Of a DNA stretch of 64,000 nt, positions 51,581-64,000 are shown in pieces. The translations under genes were made by a program, and so were the position numbers. This DNA is from Cardinalis cardinalis (Eukaryota; Chordata; Aves; Passeriformes; Cardinalidae), in contig JACDOX010000058.1 in NCBI GenBank assembly GCA_014549065.1, positions 3,674,181-3,738,180 on the forward strand, in the 5' to 3' direction. Each line of letters begins with the position of its first letter. The first letter of the stretch is position 1. The notes beneath the pieces are model-generated. The model was not told the origin of the DNA. It saw only the letters and a program-made list of their open reading frames with translations, and did no database searches.

Positions 51581-54370
51581 GGAAGGCTTAGTCAGTGCCC
51601 ATTTATATTGTTTGCCTGTATTGGCTACATCAGTCTTAAGTTCAATGTCCACAAAAACGAAGTTGAAAAGAGCATATTCTACATTTTAATTTTTTTTCCC
51701 AAGACAATTAAATGCACAGCAATCTGGGGACACAGCTGTCATTGTGAAAGTGCACAAACTCCTCCCTGTACAACGCAAAACGTGAACACACCAGACATCT
51801 GGCATTAAGAAACCAAACCTAATGCCCCTGTTTTAGGCAGACAAGAGGATGTGATACCTTAACACCATGAAAATGATAATTGGAGACATCTGTCTTGCTA
51901 TGCAGGTTCCACAGGAGACNTCTTTCTGCCTGGGACAACTGTACTGCAAGCAAAACCGTGGCAAGCACCTGCCAGTTTGTTGTAATCAGTCAGGCTGCTC
52001 TAAGATCATTTAAGCAAATATTTAGCTGTCATATTGGCCTTTTTGCTAGCAAATAGACATGGAAAATAAGTGCTTCCAAGTTAAAAATAAAGGATTTGAT
52101 TACTATTCTAGAAATTCAAATGTTTACATGGAAAAGTATTTTAAAGCACTTAGGATGAAAAGTGCAAAGAACAGGTGATTGAGAATATTTTCCATGGATC
52201 CANTTGTGCTGTTGACAGTATTTTTCTGCCATTAAATCCTTCTTTCCAGCTGTCTTCAGGGGACAGTTGTGCATACTCCTGAGTATCATGGACATACATG
52301 GATATATGCCTTGTTATGAGCTAAGTGACATGTTGAATTCATTATTAGACATAGTCCTATATATAAAAGTCTTCATTAAACTTCAGTCCTGTAGCTGATG
52401 TGTTTCCATAATGCCATGATGATTCAGTTTTCCTATCTAACTGCACAGTTTAATTATTTAAGATATTAGACAAAAACACTCAGCAAGACTCCAAAGTAAA
52501 ACCTTACTGGAGAAATTATTTTTTCTTCAAGTAGGTTTTTGCTTGTTTGTTTTTGTGTTCTGTGTGATGACAACTAAGTAACTGCCCAAAGACAGCCACT
52601 TTTTCCACGATAAGAACACTTTCCACACCTTACCTTAGAATGAGGAATCTCCAGTGATATCACCTGCTATTACAGCTATTACAGAATGGAGATAAAAATT
52701 TTNAAAAAAGGAAATAAGAGCTTGAACTAGTTTTTGAACGAAGGGCAAAGTAAGATATAAACCAGAGTAGGGTGTTAAATACCATTGTGATGAGATACTG
52801 TGTTCCTGGTAAATAGTATCATCACAGACAAGTAGTTGGTATATGTGGAATATGTTCAGAANGCTGGCTTGCAGGCAAAACACAGCACAGATTTCTCCTT
52901 CTTATTCCTCAGAAGATGGCATTAATTGGATGATAAACTACTTTCAGTACTATTNTTTCATATGTATGCAATTATCTTAAAATTATTTTTAATAAATTTA
53001 AAATATTAAAAATAAGGTCTATAAGACTACTATAGCAGAGAAGTACAGTTCTTTCAGCATTTTCTTTCATATTTTGACAGTATTTTTCATAAACTAAAAT
53101 TCACCATATACCTTTCAAGTTCAAATCTTTTACTATTCCCATGAGNCATCTGTAAAGGGGATTTTTTTAAAAAGTAAGCCTAGGGATCTTATGAGAGGTG
53201 TTGAATCCAGACTTCTCTGGTACCTGGGGTTTGTTGCTTCTGGCAGCTGAAGTCCATCCATGTGCAATCTCTGGACCCAGCAGGATTCTTATGCTCCCAA
53301 GGCTCCTGGACAAGCGTGGCACACACAGAGGGCACTAACAGAGCCAGCCAGTCAGACTAGCACAGCACACAGAACTCTGCCAGAAATGACACATGATGCA
53401 CATTCAGGGAGTGAAGTGCTGCTCCCCCTGTCCAGCAGAGCAGGACTGAAATGCCCAGGTGATCCTCACACACCCTCACTGCCTGTACTCTGCAGAACCA
53501 CCTCATTCACAAATCCCCACGGCCCCTCGGTCCATCCCGTGCCCTTGCCTGGACCCTGGCCCTCCCAGGCATGTATGTGTGTCTCCTGCTCACTGCCTAG
53601 TCCAGTTCAAATCTGATAGCAGATTACACATCCACAGAATTAAATTCACTGGGGCAAGGAAGAGGTGCAAAAGGTGAGTTAGTTGCATGTTTAGGTGTAA
53701 AAGAAAAGTTAGAAACAAGCTTCATAAAAAGGTAGGACTAATTGCTGTAGTCAGGNAGAGAGCTCAGTAAGACAAATGTGCTGAACGCTGCCAGCTCACA
53801 TGTGAGTCCCCTTACATCTCATTTTCCCATGAGTGTTCCTAGATCCTCTCTTTCCCTGGCTTTGGCCAGTTCTGTGAACATCCCATAGAAAATTTTNCAG
53901 ACTCCTGCTGATACACCATAAGATATTTTGCACAGTGCTATACACCCCTTCAGATATCTTGTGGTACTCATGGATAATCAGGTTTTCCTATTCTTTCCAG
54001 AGACAAAGCTCAGACAAACCCTCTTCAAGATGTCTTCCTGGGCAGCTCNTTTAATGGCCTCCAAGCTTCTGCTCCCCACTCTTGTCTTTGTTACCACCTA
54101 CTTACTCAGCAAATTTTGTGCACCTGTGTGTATTTCATAGATCACTTGCCCTCTTGTCTTCTTTTACACTGAACAAATGCAACGAACCAGCTGCTTTTGN
54201 ATTCCACATACCCTTACAAAGACTGTCAGTAGCACAGCAAAGCTTGTCATAAAGCTGAGGGGAAAGTTATGTTTTAGAGATTTCTAGCCCTTGTATTTTA
54301 TTAAGAAGTTTCATCAATTATCTGGCTGCACCACCAAAAGACTCTGAGTTTGGGGTTTTGCGTGTTCTAG
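51581..54370. other. Intergenic, no gene recognised
   Basis: AT-rich unique sequence with a GC-richer patch at 53.25-53.6 kb whose open frames show no signature. I looked here for the first exon of EIF3H, the expected neighbour, and did not find it. Confidence 0.5.
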
Positions 54371-54417
54371 TGTTTTGGGGGGTTTGGTTTTGGTTTTTGG
54401 CTTTTTTTTTTTTTTTT
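54371..54417. repeat. G/T-rich simple repeat and poly-T run
   Basis: TTTTGGGGGG, GTTTTGG and TTTTTGG units run into about 17 T. Low-complexity sequence. Confidence 0.85.
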
Positions 54418-57400
54418 ACATGAGCATTTCATTGAAGCACTAACAAACCACTTGCATCTTCAGTAGGCTGCCTACCAGCAGTGCCATTGTGGAAGTGAGC
54501 CTGAGAAGGAACGTGGACGTTGTTTAAACATTGCCTTTATTAATGTAACTTGCTTTGTCCAAAGACAGGAAACAGAACTTGAAATGGGGAACTTTTTTTT
54601 CTGAAATACAAGTCCTTGTTTGCTGCCAGACACAATACAGGTTTCTGGGTANAGTTCTGATCTGACATAACAGTGTCTGTGTCTTTATCAATAACATTAA
54701 TACCTTGAAGGTAAATAGACAGTATTTATGAAAAAAGGTGTCACTGAAGAAGAAGACCTTTCTCTGTATCCAAAGTGGGAGGAGATGTTCATGCTGAACT
54801 TCCCAAGCCTGTGACGAGGTGAAAACCAGGCATCACAGGAAGCTAGGCTTCACCAGGCACACTGCACACAAAATCTGCTCCAGCAGAAAATTAGCCCTCT
54901 GCAGAGCAGACTATCTCTTGGCATAAATGAGTTCAGCTCTGGTTTTGAGTGCTAGGTAATGCAGTAGTAGAATTAAGTAACAAAATTGCTGTGACATGGA
55001 TTACTTGAAATGAAAGCTGTTCTTTATCAAAGGAGCTTTGATGTAGGCCTAGTAACAAGGATTTCCCCTAATAGCTGGCAGTTGTTAAATGCTTGTAGCT
55101 TGTTGAGAAAATAGCTTCTGATTCTCCCAAAGTTGTCTTGTGTCAGACCTTTTNAATCTGAATATGTTGCTTTGGGCAAATGTGCTGAATGGTTATCTGC
55201 AGTAAGTCTTAGCATCATGCTTAAATATGAGAAATTAACTGATTTCCAAAAAAAAAAATAGGATAAGGTTTTCAATTTCAACATTTAAAAATAAACAAAA
55301 CTGTAATAAACACAGCCCATAAATCATTGTTAGAAGGTATCTGAAAATACTTTCCAAGGTGTATTTGTTATTAATTTTTCTGAGCTATGTATAGGCCATA
55401 GAAGATTCGCGTTCATTTACTGTTAAATTGTATCTGTCAGAATGTATATTATTCATTGCTGACCCCACCTTTCATTACCTTGAGCTGGTATTGAGCTTTT
55501 GAATTTTAGTCTTTATCATGTGCATTCTTCTTTTACAGTGCCTATTTTTCTGATATTTCATGGGAATGCAGTATATGGATTTATAGTAACCATGGCTGTG
55601 ACAAGTTCTGTTTTTCCTTCATGGGTTGGTATGATTTCAGCAGATGAGAATTTTGTGTNTGACAAAGCTTTCTGCTTTTCTGGCTCTACCATTACCATAG
55701 CTAGAAATTTTTTTCTGCCATAACGGCCTTTCACTGTATGTCCCACATTAACTGTCTTTTAAATTGTGTATCATAGGAAGCACACATTTAATGTAGAGAT
55801 CAGCATATTTAGTTTCACAAGGGTAAGAAATAAAATACAGAGAATACCAGTGCAGGTTTTAAGTNACTGCTTATAGTAACATATATTTTGAGAATACTCT
55901 GGAGACCAAAGATTTTGCAGGCAACTTTACCTTTCTTACTAGAGCTGAAAGAAATTACNGAAATGAAAATAACCAGTGGGATTCTTGACAGTTTCTCAAA
56001 TGTTAAACCAGCTTTGCTGTCTTTTTTGACCTTGAGCTAAATTCACATAAAAGACCAGAACAGAATCAGATCTTATCCAATATAACTAAACTTTCTGAAT
56101 AGAGACACATCTCTGATTCACATCATTTAGTTTATGCAGCANTTTTGGTTGATGCAGCTCTTTATGATGTACATGTTAAACAACTGGTTTCATACTCCTG
56201 TAAGGACACACAAGGACATTGTTTTGGAGCAGCCTTCCCTCCCTGCACTCTTCCTCAAGATCTGCACCAGTTAGCTGCCATTCTGCACCACGTGTGACAT
56301 TCTGCAGTACTGCTCCCTCTGTACTCACTGGTAGAAACCCTTGAAGGATGCAAAAGTGTCATAATGTAGGAAAATAGGAAGTCTTAATGGAGTACCCAGG
56401 ACTGGAATTGTAACTTCAGTTTGTGAATTGTGAAGAACACTTGCCAAACCCTGACTATCCAACACCTGATATNAAAGGTAGGTGGAGGGGAATAACAGAG
56501 TGATGCTTTAAACCTCATCTCCTATTGTGCCTTCATTTTGAGCAGAACATCCCTCTCCCCCTTTTACTATTTCTGATACAAAGTGAATATGAGTCCATTT
56601 TAGATCTCTTAAACACCTACATGGTCTTACCTTGGAGATGACAGGAAGCTCAGAAGACATAAAACATTTTTGATTTTTGGTATGCTCACTTCCATTTCCT
56701 CAGTTCTTGTTCTCCTTAGAGAAGGTTGTTATATTCATCATGGTAGGGCTTCTGTGTCATCAAGAATTAGAAGGGTCAATTACTTGATTGATTAATTAAC
56801 TGATTATGAAGAGAAGGCTGAACAAATTGACATCAAAAGAGAAATTATGTGAGAAGAATTCTCCAACAAGAAATTAACTTATCGCCAAAGTTCTGATTTA
56901 TGCCAGAGAACTCACTTCAGTTGCCTAAGATACCATATGTATCTTTTCACCTTTTCATTGATTTCAGGGAGAAATCAGTTTACTGGGAACAGAGAAGTAG
57001 AATTTTTACAGTGTGGTAATAAATCATACATGCTCCCTACACTTACATAATTTTCAAACTTGATACTCTAGAAAAGAGTTTAGCTCTGCTTAGAAACATA
57101 CGGTAACTATGTGAAATACCTTNTCTTTGTTTTACAGGCTAAAATTAGCACTTAAAATGTCTGAGTTTGTTTTATCAAATGCATTTTCAATTAGGCAATT
57201 TTATNGTTAATTCCTTTGTCATTTTTTGTTCCTCTTAGCTGTATGCTAATGGGTTTGAGATTCAGTAATAAATGATCCATTAATAATAAAAAATAGCNAT
57301 AAACACTTGAAACATAAAAGTTAGTAAGAATAGAAGGTAACTAAAAAAACTTATTGGAAAACATCTATTGAAAAAAGCACAGCAAAAAAGGTTCAGTGGT

Positions 57401-58504
57401 GGAAAACCCCCAGACTTTCCCGGAAAGAGCTTATATTTTTTAATATTCCTTCACATGAAGAAATACCTTATTATGCTACTGCCCATTTTTTTTTTTAAAT
57501 ATAATGCTTATATTTCTAGTCCAGTAACTGCTAAAAGGTTGCCTNTGTAACAGGATGGCTGAAACCTTCCATGGCCTCTGAAACCTCTATTCTTACAGAA
57601 AAGAAATTGAATTTTCCAAGTTTATATTCTAGTCCCGTAGTTCCTTATTGCATTTGATGTTTGTCCCTGGGGGTTTCTGTGCTCTTGCAGCTCCCACTTT
57701 TACAATTTTTCTCTCTCTCCTACACCTTATTACTTTCCATTTCCTACTTCAAATTAAAAAAACCCAAACAAACAACAACAATAAAGCCAATTCCTTCACT
57801 TTTATTGTCTTGAAGAAAATTAGAAAAAAAAAGTGGGATAGATCTGAGCATTGGTATCATTAACTTCTAAAATCTCAACTAGCCTCTTGAGAAATAATAG
57901 TAATTAAAAATCCATCTGCACAAAATGCCCATGCATTTATGCAGCCTGATCTTGAATTTTCCTACTGAGCTCCTTTGTGGAAAGTAGTAAACATTAGATG
58001 AATACCTGACACTTCAGAGATGATTATTTATCAGTGAAACAGAATGTTGTAGATGCTGTAGAAATAAGTATTCAAAGGTCCTGACTTCAGTGAGTTGCAG
58101 CTGGTGATCAGTGATATCTGAACAAATTTGGAATGGGGTGCTGCCTCATTTATCCGGGGGAACTTACCTTAACATGGGTTGGTATGCCTGGGGATATTTT
58201 ATTTCTTTGAGGCTTAAATTGCTGTGGTCAGCGGGACACAAATAGCTGAGACTCCTGAATTTCACAAGGGTTATACACAAAGCTGCTTCCTGAGGCTGGG
58301 GCTGGGATTTGGAATTGTCCTGCATGTGGCTGCTGAACTTTACTGCAGTTACAGGTTCTGTACTGTTACAGAGGCATGCACCTGGCTAAACTTCATCTGC
58401 TGGTGAGACATGAGGGTNCCTGTTACATCTTTTTTTGGGGGGAAACAAAAGTAAGAAAAGAATGAGGATTTAAGAGATCTTGTCTGTTCCATGGCTTTGG
58501 AAAT
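54418..58504. other. Intergenic, no gene recognised
   Basis: About 4 kb of AT-rich sequence without assignable genes or repeats. Confidence 0.5.
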
Positions 58505-58605
58505 GTTACTCACAGGTCTTCTTACCATCGTTCTGTTCTACCCCCATACTGGGGGATGAGAGCTGAGTAGGTGTTTGGCTGTTGGCCAGGGTTAACCCAC
58601 CACAG
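58505..58605 (+). mobile_element. Probable 3' tail of an ERV LTR
   Basis: TTCTGTTCTACCCCCATACT, GGGGGATGAGAGCTGAG and GGCCAGGGTTAACCCACCACA follow the order of the 3' end of the LTRs at 32.9 and 46.3 kb. The upstream LTR body is not recognisable, so this is a remnant or a distant subfamily. Confidence 0.5.
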
Positions 58606-60101
58606 ATATCCTGACAGATACACAGAGGGACCTCTTCTCATTAGGATTTTCACTCTCCCAAAGGGATGGGACAGTGGCATGTAAAGGAGAGGCTCCTATC
58701 AAAANGTAAATAAGAAAGGGATTTCAAAAGGAGCAGAAGCCATGCCAAGCCTAGAATTATTGTAGAATAGCTTTATACTTGAATGTGAGGATTAAGTACA
58801 GCTTTAAAATCACTACACTCCTCCCAAATAGAAGCCTTGCTTTACATGGGAAAGGTGTTGGATACTTTCTTCATTTGTGAGCAGTGCACTGGCCTGCTGA
58901 GGCAGTGTAAGAGCTCATTCCCTTGGTGGCACACTGAAAAAGGTCACCAATAGATTCATACAGAGATGTGCCACAAGCCTGTGTTTCCCCGTGTTTGAAA
59001 GCTTGAGCCTGAATACATCACCTCTCTCAGAATACCGAGATTTTCTGAACTTGAAACTTCTGTAAACTGCAAGACATTACAAGGTGATTTTAAGTTTGTG
59101 TTAGTTTTGCCACCTAGTTTTGGAGGTTATTTTACTGGAAGCAATTATTTATTTTTTAACATAATTAATGTTGGTTTAGGCAACTCTAGTTATTTGTGCA
59201 AGTCTTTATTTGGGTGTTGTTATGTCTCAGTGCAAGTACAGACTCCTATGTGTATCCTAAGTGATTCTTCCCTATTCCTCTACACTTTGTGATAATGAAA
59301 TTAAAGTATTCATTATGCTTAGAAATGCTTGGAATTGCTGAGAGGGNAGGGAAGAAAAACACAGAATTCAGACATGACCTATTTACCAAGTGGTAACAAG
59401 TCATTGCAGGCTAGCCCATCTCTGGTGCATGGTCTTAGCCTGCAGCATACACAAATGAAACTTAAGTTGGTTTAGCCCTTAAGGTAAAGTCAGTCTGACG
59501 ATCTGGAAGGGATTATATCTTTGAACCCTAATCAGATAATTTCTATTTAGCAACTCTAGTTCTGCTCATAGCCCTGATATGGTGCAGAGGTGCTTTGGGG
59601 GATATGACACATCTCAGTTTCACCAAGGTTTTAACTTAAACAGGACTGGGGAATTAAAGGGTTTTTGGTTAGTTCCAGCTGTCTTTTGATTTAAGAGTAT
59701 AATTTAAAAATGATTAATGGAGATTGTGCACTNCTTGAATTTTCTAAAGTATTTTGTGATGAAAGTCTTCTGTTTTGTGGTTTTCCTGAGTAGCTTGGGC
59801 AACGTTTCTAAATTCTTCACACTGACATCCTTTTTGTGGCCTCCTTTTCAAGAATTCATAATTTTCAATGGTGAAATTTTTTATGGCTCTTGCCCCCAGT
59901 GATTTGGTGAGTTTTGTAAGGTAGAAAGTTGATATTTGTTTTTCATTTTTCATGTTAATCATAATTAACAAAATTGACTCAATTATTCTGGCAGTGCATT
60001 AAGTAGTGAGCTCTATGCCAGTCCCTTGAACAGGGGTATTTTGGGTGCCCACAGCAATATCTCTGAACATGGTGATGTTTCATGCTGTAGCTACTCGTTG
60101 G
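58606..60101. other. Intergenic, no gene recognised
   Basis: AT-rich unique sequence; nothing assignable. Confidence 0.5.
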
Positions 60102-60222
60102 GGTTTTTAGGTGGGTTTTTTTGGCTTTGCAGGGGTTTTTTGGTTGGTTTTTTGTTTTGTTTTGTTTGATTTTGTTTGTTGTTTATTTTTGTTCGGTTTT
60201 TTTGTTGTTGGGTTTTTTTTTT
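60102..60222. repeat. G/T-rich low-complexity tract
   Basis: About 120 bases almost entirely of T and G on the + strand (GGTTTTTT, TTTTGTTT, TTGTTGTTGGG units). The 88-codon hydrophobic open frame across it is a composition artefact. Confidence 0.85.
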
Positions 60223-60504
60223 ATTACATTGACTTTCTGTTTAGAAATTTCATAGCCAGGATAATATATCACAATCACATTTGTATTANTCCAGGAGTTT
60301 TCATTCTTTTTCAGATCCCTAAGAATTTGCCAGTGGTAAAGCACTGTGCATTTCAGAAGGTATGTTTTCCTATTTAAATACCCTTCAACAACATCTTTGA
60401 ACTACTCCACACATCTCCAGCAGTCTCTGGATAGGAGTTGAAAATCACTGTATTACCACAGTACTGCTTCCTACTCTTTGTTTTCTTTAATTAAAANTAT
60501 TTGA

Positions 60505-61280
60505 CCAGATTTAGTTTAACAAGGGCAAGTGCCAGATTCTGCACCCNGGACAGGGCAACCCTGGCTGTGTATAGACTGGGGAATGAGAGGCTGGAGAGCA
60601 GAGCCATGGAAAGGGACCTGGGGGTCCTGGTCNATGGCAAGTNGGACATGAGCCANCAGTGCNCTGGCAGCCAGGAGGGCCAACCCTGTCCTGGGAGACA
60701 TCAGGGGCAGCATCACCAGCTGGGCAAGGGAGGGGATTGTCCTGCTCTGCTCTGCACTGGGGCAGCCTCACCTTGAGAGCTGGGGACAGTTTTGGTCACC
60801 ACAATATAAAAAAGATANTANACCATTAAAGAGCATCCAAAGGAGGACAGCCAAGGTGATGCAGGGCCTTGAGGAGATGCTGTGCGAGGAGCAGCTGAGG
60901 TCACTTGGTNTGCTCAGCCTGGAGAACACTGAGGAGAGACCTCACACAGTTTACAGCTTCCTCAGGGCGGGAAGTGGAGGGGCAGGTACAGATCTCTTCA
61001 CCCTCATGACCAGTGACAGCACTCAGCATGAAGCTGAGTNAGGGGAGGCTTAGGTTGGATGTCAGGAAAAGGTTCTTCACCCAGAGGGTGGTTGGGCACT
61101 GGAACAGCCCCCCAGGGAAGCGGTCACGGCATGAAACCTGACAGAGCTCAAGAGGCATTGGGACAACACTTTCAAACATCTGGTGTGAGTCTTGGGGATG
61201 TCCTGTGCAGCCAGAGGTGCACTCAATGATCCTGATGGGTCCCTTCCAACTCAGCATATTCAATGATTCTCTGACTGNAT
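60505..61280 (+). mobile_element. CR1 LINE 3' fragment
   Basis: From GGGCAAGTGCCAGATTCTGC through GGGACCTGGGGGTCCTGGTC, GGTCACCACAATATAAAAAA, GAGGAGCAGCTGAGGTCACT and AGGAAAAGGTTCTTCACCCA to the terminus GGGTCCCTTCCAACTCAGCA and ATTCAATGATTCTCTGA. It includes the end of the coding part and the full 3'UTR in + orientation, with several Ns and broken frames. Confidence 0.93.
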
Positions 61281-62629
61281 TATATTGTGAGTTAAAACTA
61301 GATATTCATGTTAATATAACAGCTAAGTGAAATAATAATATTGAATTAAACAACTTCATTCTCTAGAAAAACTTCAAAAGACAATGCCAGTGGGAGTGCA
61401 GCCTTCAGGCATGGAAACCTAAGGGCAGGACTCAAATTTTCAACTTTTCAAATTTTCAAAATTTTCAAATTTTCATGATGGCTGAGCTTGCTGGCCACAG
61501 CACACTGCCCTGAAGCTCAGGGTTGTTGTTGCATCAGCCTCTCTACAAACTNCTTGTAGAAAAACCCCCTAATGCCACTGCACATGCACTTCAGTCTCTT
61601 TGGAGCACAGGGCTCATTTGACCTCAGTGATGCTGCCATTGTGAACTTCCCCTTCNATCTCCATTTAAGAATTATTTTCCCAATGGAAAATGTGAAGTGG
61701 GATTCATCATACCCTCCTTTAGACATCTATCACAAGGTGTACTTAGTAGAGCTGGGTGTCCAGATTTCTTGCTAGGGTCAATGCAGTTCTAGTCAGTGAN
61801 ATCAGTGGCCTTTAGGATACAATTTGCCTTCCTGGGATGATTATTATACTGGATTCTTCGCTTGAATTTGTTCCAGCACCAATGCTAGTAACTGATAGGG
61901 ACTATTCTAAGTGATGTTAGAATTGTTTTATAGGAACAGGCAAATGTTGGGTCTGTGGCTGCAGGCAAATACTCATACATTTTAATATTGGCATTGATAA
62001 ATATGTTCCTCATCCTTAATTAGAAATGACTGTTAACTACATTGTTGAAAAGATAAATTTTTATGAAGTCACATATTTGGCAAAGTGTCTGAACAGATTN
62101 GGGGGGTTTGGTAGGGCTGCCTTTCACAGCACGTTGCATTTTTCAGAAGGAATTTGAAGAGTNGAGTTTGAAATTNAATTAAAAAAAANAAACCACACAA
62201 CCCCCCCCTACCTCAGACAAAATAGAGCAGCAAAACCAACTGCTTTAATGCAAAACAAACTCATACCTGAGAACTGCATGAGAAGCTGATAGTTCAGGGA
62301 TTTGTGTACTGTTAAGAGTTTACAGTGATGCCTTGTTATTCATGCTCAGGACAGAGATTCACATCACTCCACAGCAGTTTGCTTTTTGTAAAATAATGCA
62401 CAAAGCTTTCAAATCTATTAGAAGTACATCTCCCTCAACACTTGTAGGTTTATTAGGTGTAAATCTCCCCCAAGACCAGAGTCTCCTCAACCATGCTGGG
62501 GAGCCCTCACTGCAGCCCAGGGCTGGGAATTCAGGTCCCTGTGGCATCAGAGCTGCCCGAGGTGGCCATGGAAATGCACAGATGGAGCCTCCTGGGCTGN
62601 CAGAAATGGTTTTCCAGGGCCCAGCTGGC
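61281..62629. other. Intergenic, with a TTTTCAAA-type simple repeat at 61433-61476
   Basis: Mostly unique AT-rich sequence. At 61433-61476 the unit TTTTCAA(A) repeats five to six times. The 62.48-62.63 kb part could be the degraded start of the following CR1. Confidence 0.5.
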
Positions 62630-62880
62630 AGCTGGACCAGGAGAGTGACCCTTCCCCTCCCCTCAGCACTGGTGAGGCCACACCTCAAACCCTGAGCTCA
62701 GTTTTAGGCCNCTCACTACAAGAAGGACATTGAGAGGCTGGAGAGAGTCCAGAGCTGGGCAGTGGAGCTGGGGAAGGGTCTGGAACACAGCAGCTGAGAG
62801 ACCTGGGGGTGTTTGGCCTGGGGAAAAGGAGGCTCAAGGAATACCTTANTGCTCTCTACATCTCCTTCAAAGTGTTGCCC
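62630..62880 (+). mobile_element. CR1 LINE internal fragment
   Basis: CTGGTGAGGCCACACCTCAA, ACAAGAAGGACATTGAGAGG, CTGGAGAGAGTCCAGAGC and GGCCTGGGGAAAAGGAGGCT match the CR1 region just before its 3'UTR. It ends abruptly near 62880 without a CR1 terminus, where an LTR-like block begins. Confidence 0.88.
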
Positions 62881-62934
62881 AAACAGGTTCTTTCAGCCAG
62901 TGTGCAAGAGGCCAATTCACACAGAGTTCAGGTA

Positions 62935-63400
62935 TTTGATTTATTTGCAGTTCTATGGAGAAAAAGGTGCTGGGTGGNAAATCCACAAAGCCAGCACAAT
63001 GACTACCAAAACTTTTATACACGATTTATACTATTTATGCATTTTAGTAAAGGCACTAATGTTCATTCATTAGAAGTTACTTAGTCCTCTTATTAATTAG
63101 TGTTCTATCTTCTATTGGTTAATGATTCTCTTGCTTCCCATGTTAATTAGTCTGNATGCTAAGTCCTTCTCTTCCTTTGAGTTGGTGGCTTTCCTGAGTC
63201 ATGATTTCCACTGCTGGAATTACTTTTTACCCCATGGGAGCTGATGCAGCATAGTTGCTGAGTTGTCCTTATTAGTTTCTTCCTTATCTTGTGGCCCCTG
63301 CCAAATGTCCTTGTGGCCCATAAATTCCACATTCTTTGTGTCCACTTCCAGTGGCACANCCTTCTTCCCAAGCTCTCTGTTAACCTCCCCCTAGGTCTGA
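62935..63400 (-). mobile_element. Probable ERV LTR, minus orientation
   Basis: On the - strand there is a TATAAAAG core near 63016-63023, and about 75 bases later AATAAA near 62942, followed by short sequence. This is promoter-to-polyadenylation spacing typical of an LTR R region. The block is dissimilar to the LTR at 45.8 kb. No internal genes are recognised. Family not assigned. Confidence 0.5.
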
Positions 63401-63599
63401 GATCATTGAAGAATATCCAGCACTAAACCTTAACAAGGCAACAAGTATTTTTTCTTTCTAATGCTTGGACATCACTTAGCCCTTGTTAGTTGCTATCTAA
63501 TTCAAAGATTAAATCTCCTTTTTTGTTGATTAGGCTTGNAGGTATACAAAGAACAAATGTCAAAGAATATCCTTTCTTAAAATTAATTTTTACATATTC

Positions 63600-64000
63600 C
63601 ACATTTTGAAACCAAAGAAGGTTGTAGCCAGATGGAGGTCTATTGAAACAGGTCAACCGCCATGGCAGGGAGAAATGATGATGAGGACTCCATCTTATCA
63701 GAAGGCTAACTAATTACTTTATTGTACCGTATTATTCTGTATTATATTACAGTATATTACCTTACATCTAAACTGAATCTGCCAAGCACTCCACTCTGCA
63801 CCCCAGCTGCACAGAATCTCGTGACTGTCAGCCGACAGTCCCAACACACACACACTCACTTTGGGTAAACAATCTCCATATTGCATTCTACTTTGGCACA
63901 ACACAGGCACAGCACATGAGATAAGAATTGTTATGATCATTCTCTGAGGTTCAGAGAATGTGAATCCCAGAAATATTCTTGGGAAGATTGCTTTGCTTTT
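63600..64000 (-). mobile_element. Probable ERV LTR of a different family, cut by the window edge
   Basis: On the - strand the block runs from CAAGAATATTTCTGGGATTC through a TAATATA-rich promoter-like part to ACAATAAAGTAATTAG (AATAAA near 63718) and ends with GATAAGATGGAGTCC and a CATGGCGG segment. The layout and wording resemble a known type of passerine ERV LTR. Its 5' end lies beyond position 64000. Confidence 0.6.

Noticed and set aside
60111..60377. 88-codon Phe/Val-rich frame resembling a membrane protein
   Set aside because: It is a translation of a T/G low-complexity tract.

Overview
This is vertebrate nuclear DNA, almost certainly from a bird and probably a songbird. Coding exons are small and separated by long GT-AG introns. 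The dispersed repeats are CR1 LINE copies, mostly 5'-truncated and with avian-style 3' ends, plus LTRs of endogenous retrovirus families that I recognise from passerine genomes. The species call is inference; the gene calls rest on translated exons that splice together in frame.

Layout. (1) 1-20.3 kb, + strand: RAD21, the cohesin kleisin. The window opens inside its first intron and holds all 13 coding exons (4628-18670), a 3'UTR of about 1.6 kb and a polyadenylation signal at 20248. The spliced frame gives 631 codons, the same length I recall for human RAD21, with the separase and caspase sites in place. (2) About 20.3-46.8 kb: a 27 kb gene-free interval. It holds scattered CR1 copies on both strands, two LTRs of one endogenous retrovirus family (32.5 and 45.8 kb), one apparently ancient CR1/L3-like copy (41.2 kb), an orphan CpG-rich tandem-repeat block (37.1-37.6 kb), and two stretches that look like conserved non-coding sequence (37.65-38.05 and 42.4-43.6 kb). 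(3) About 46.8-50.9 kb, - strand: UTP23, a nucleolar PIN-domain factor of 18S rRNA processing, with three coding exons giving 248 residues and a GC-rich promoter holding a 40-bp minisatellite. (4) 51.2-64 kb: no gene recognised. There are CR1 copies at 51.3, 60.5 and 62.6 kb, an LTR tail near 58.5 kb, and two further LTR-like blocks at 62.9-63.4 and 63.6-64.0 kb, the last running off the window.

RAD21 and UTP23 are convergent, matching the human 8q24 order as I remember it. They act in different processes (sister-chromatid cohesion and ribosome biogenesis), so the adjacency is conserved synteny rather than an operon-like unit. Nearly all other open frames are chance frames, CR1 remnants or stop-poor GC-rich DNA. 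I found no convincing new biological system. The best leads are the orphan CpG repeat island with its AT-rich flank, and the UTP23 promoter minisatellite.
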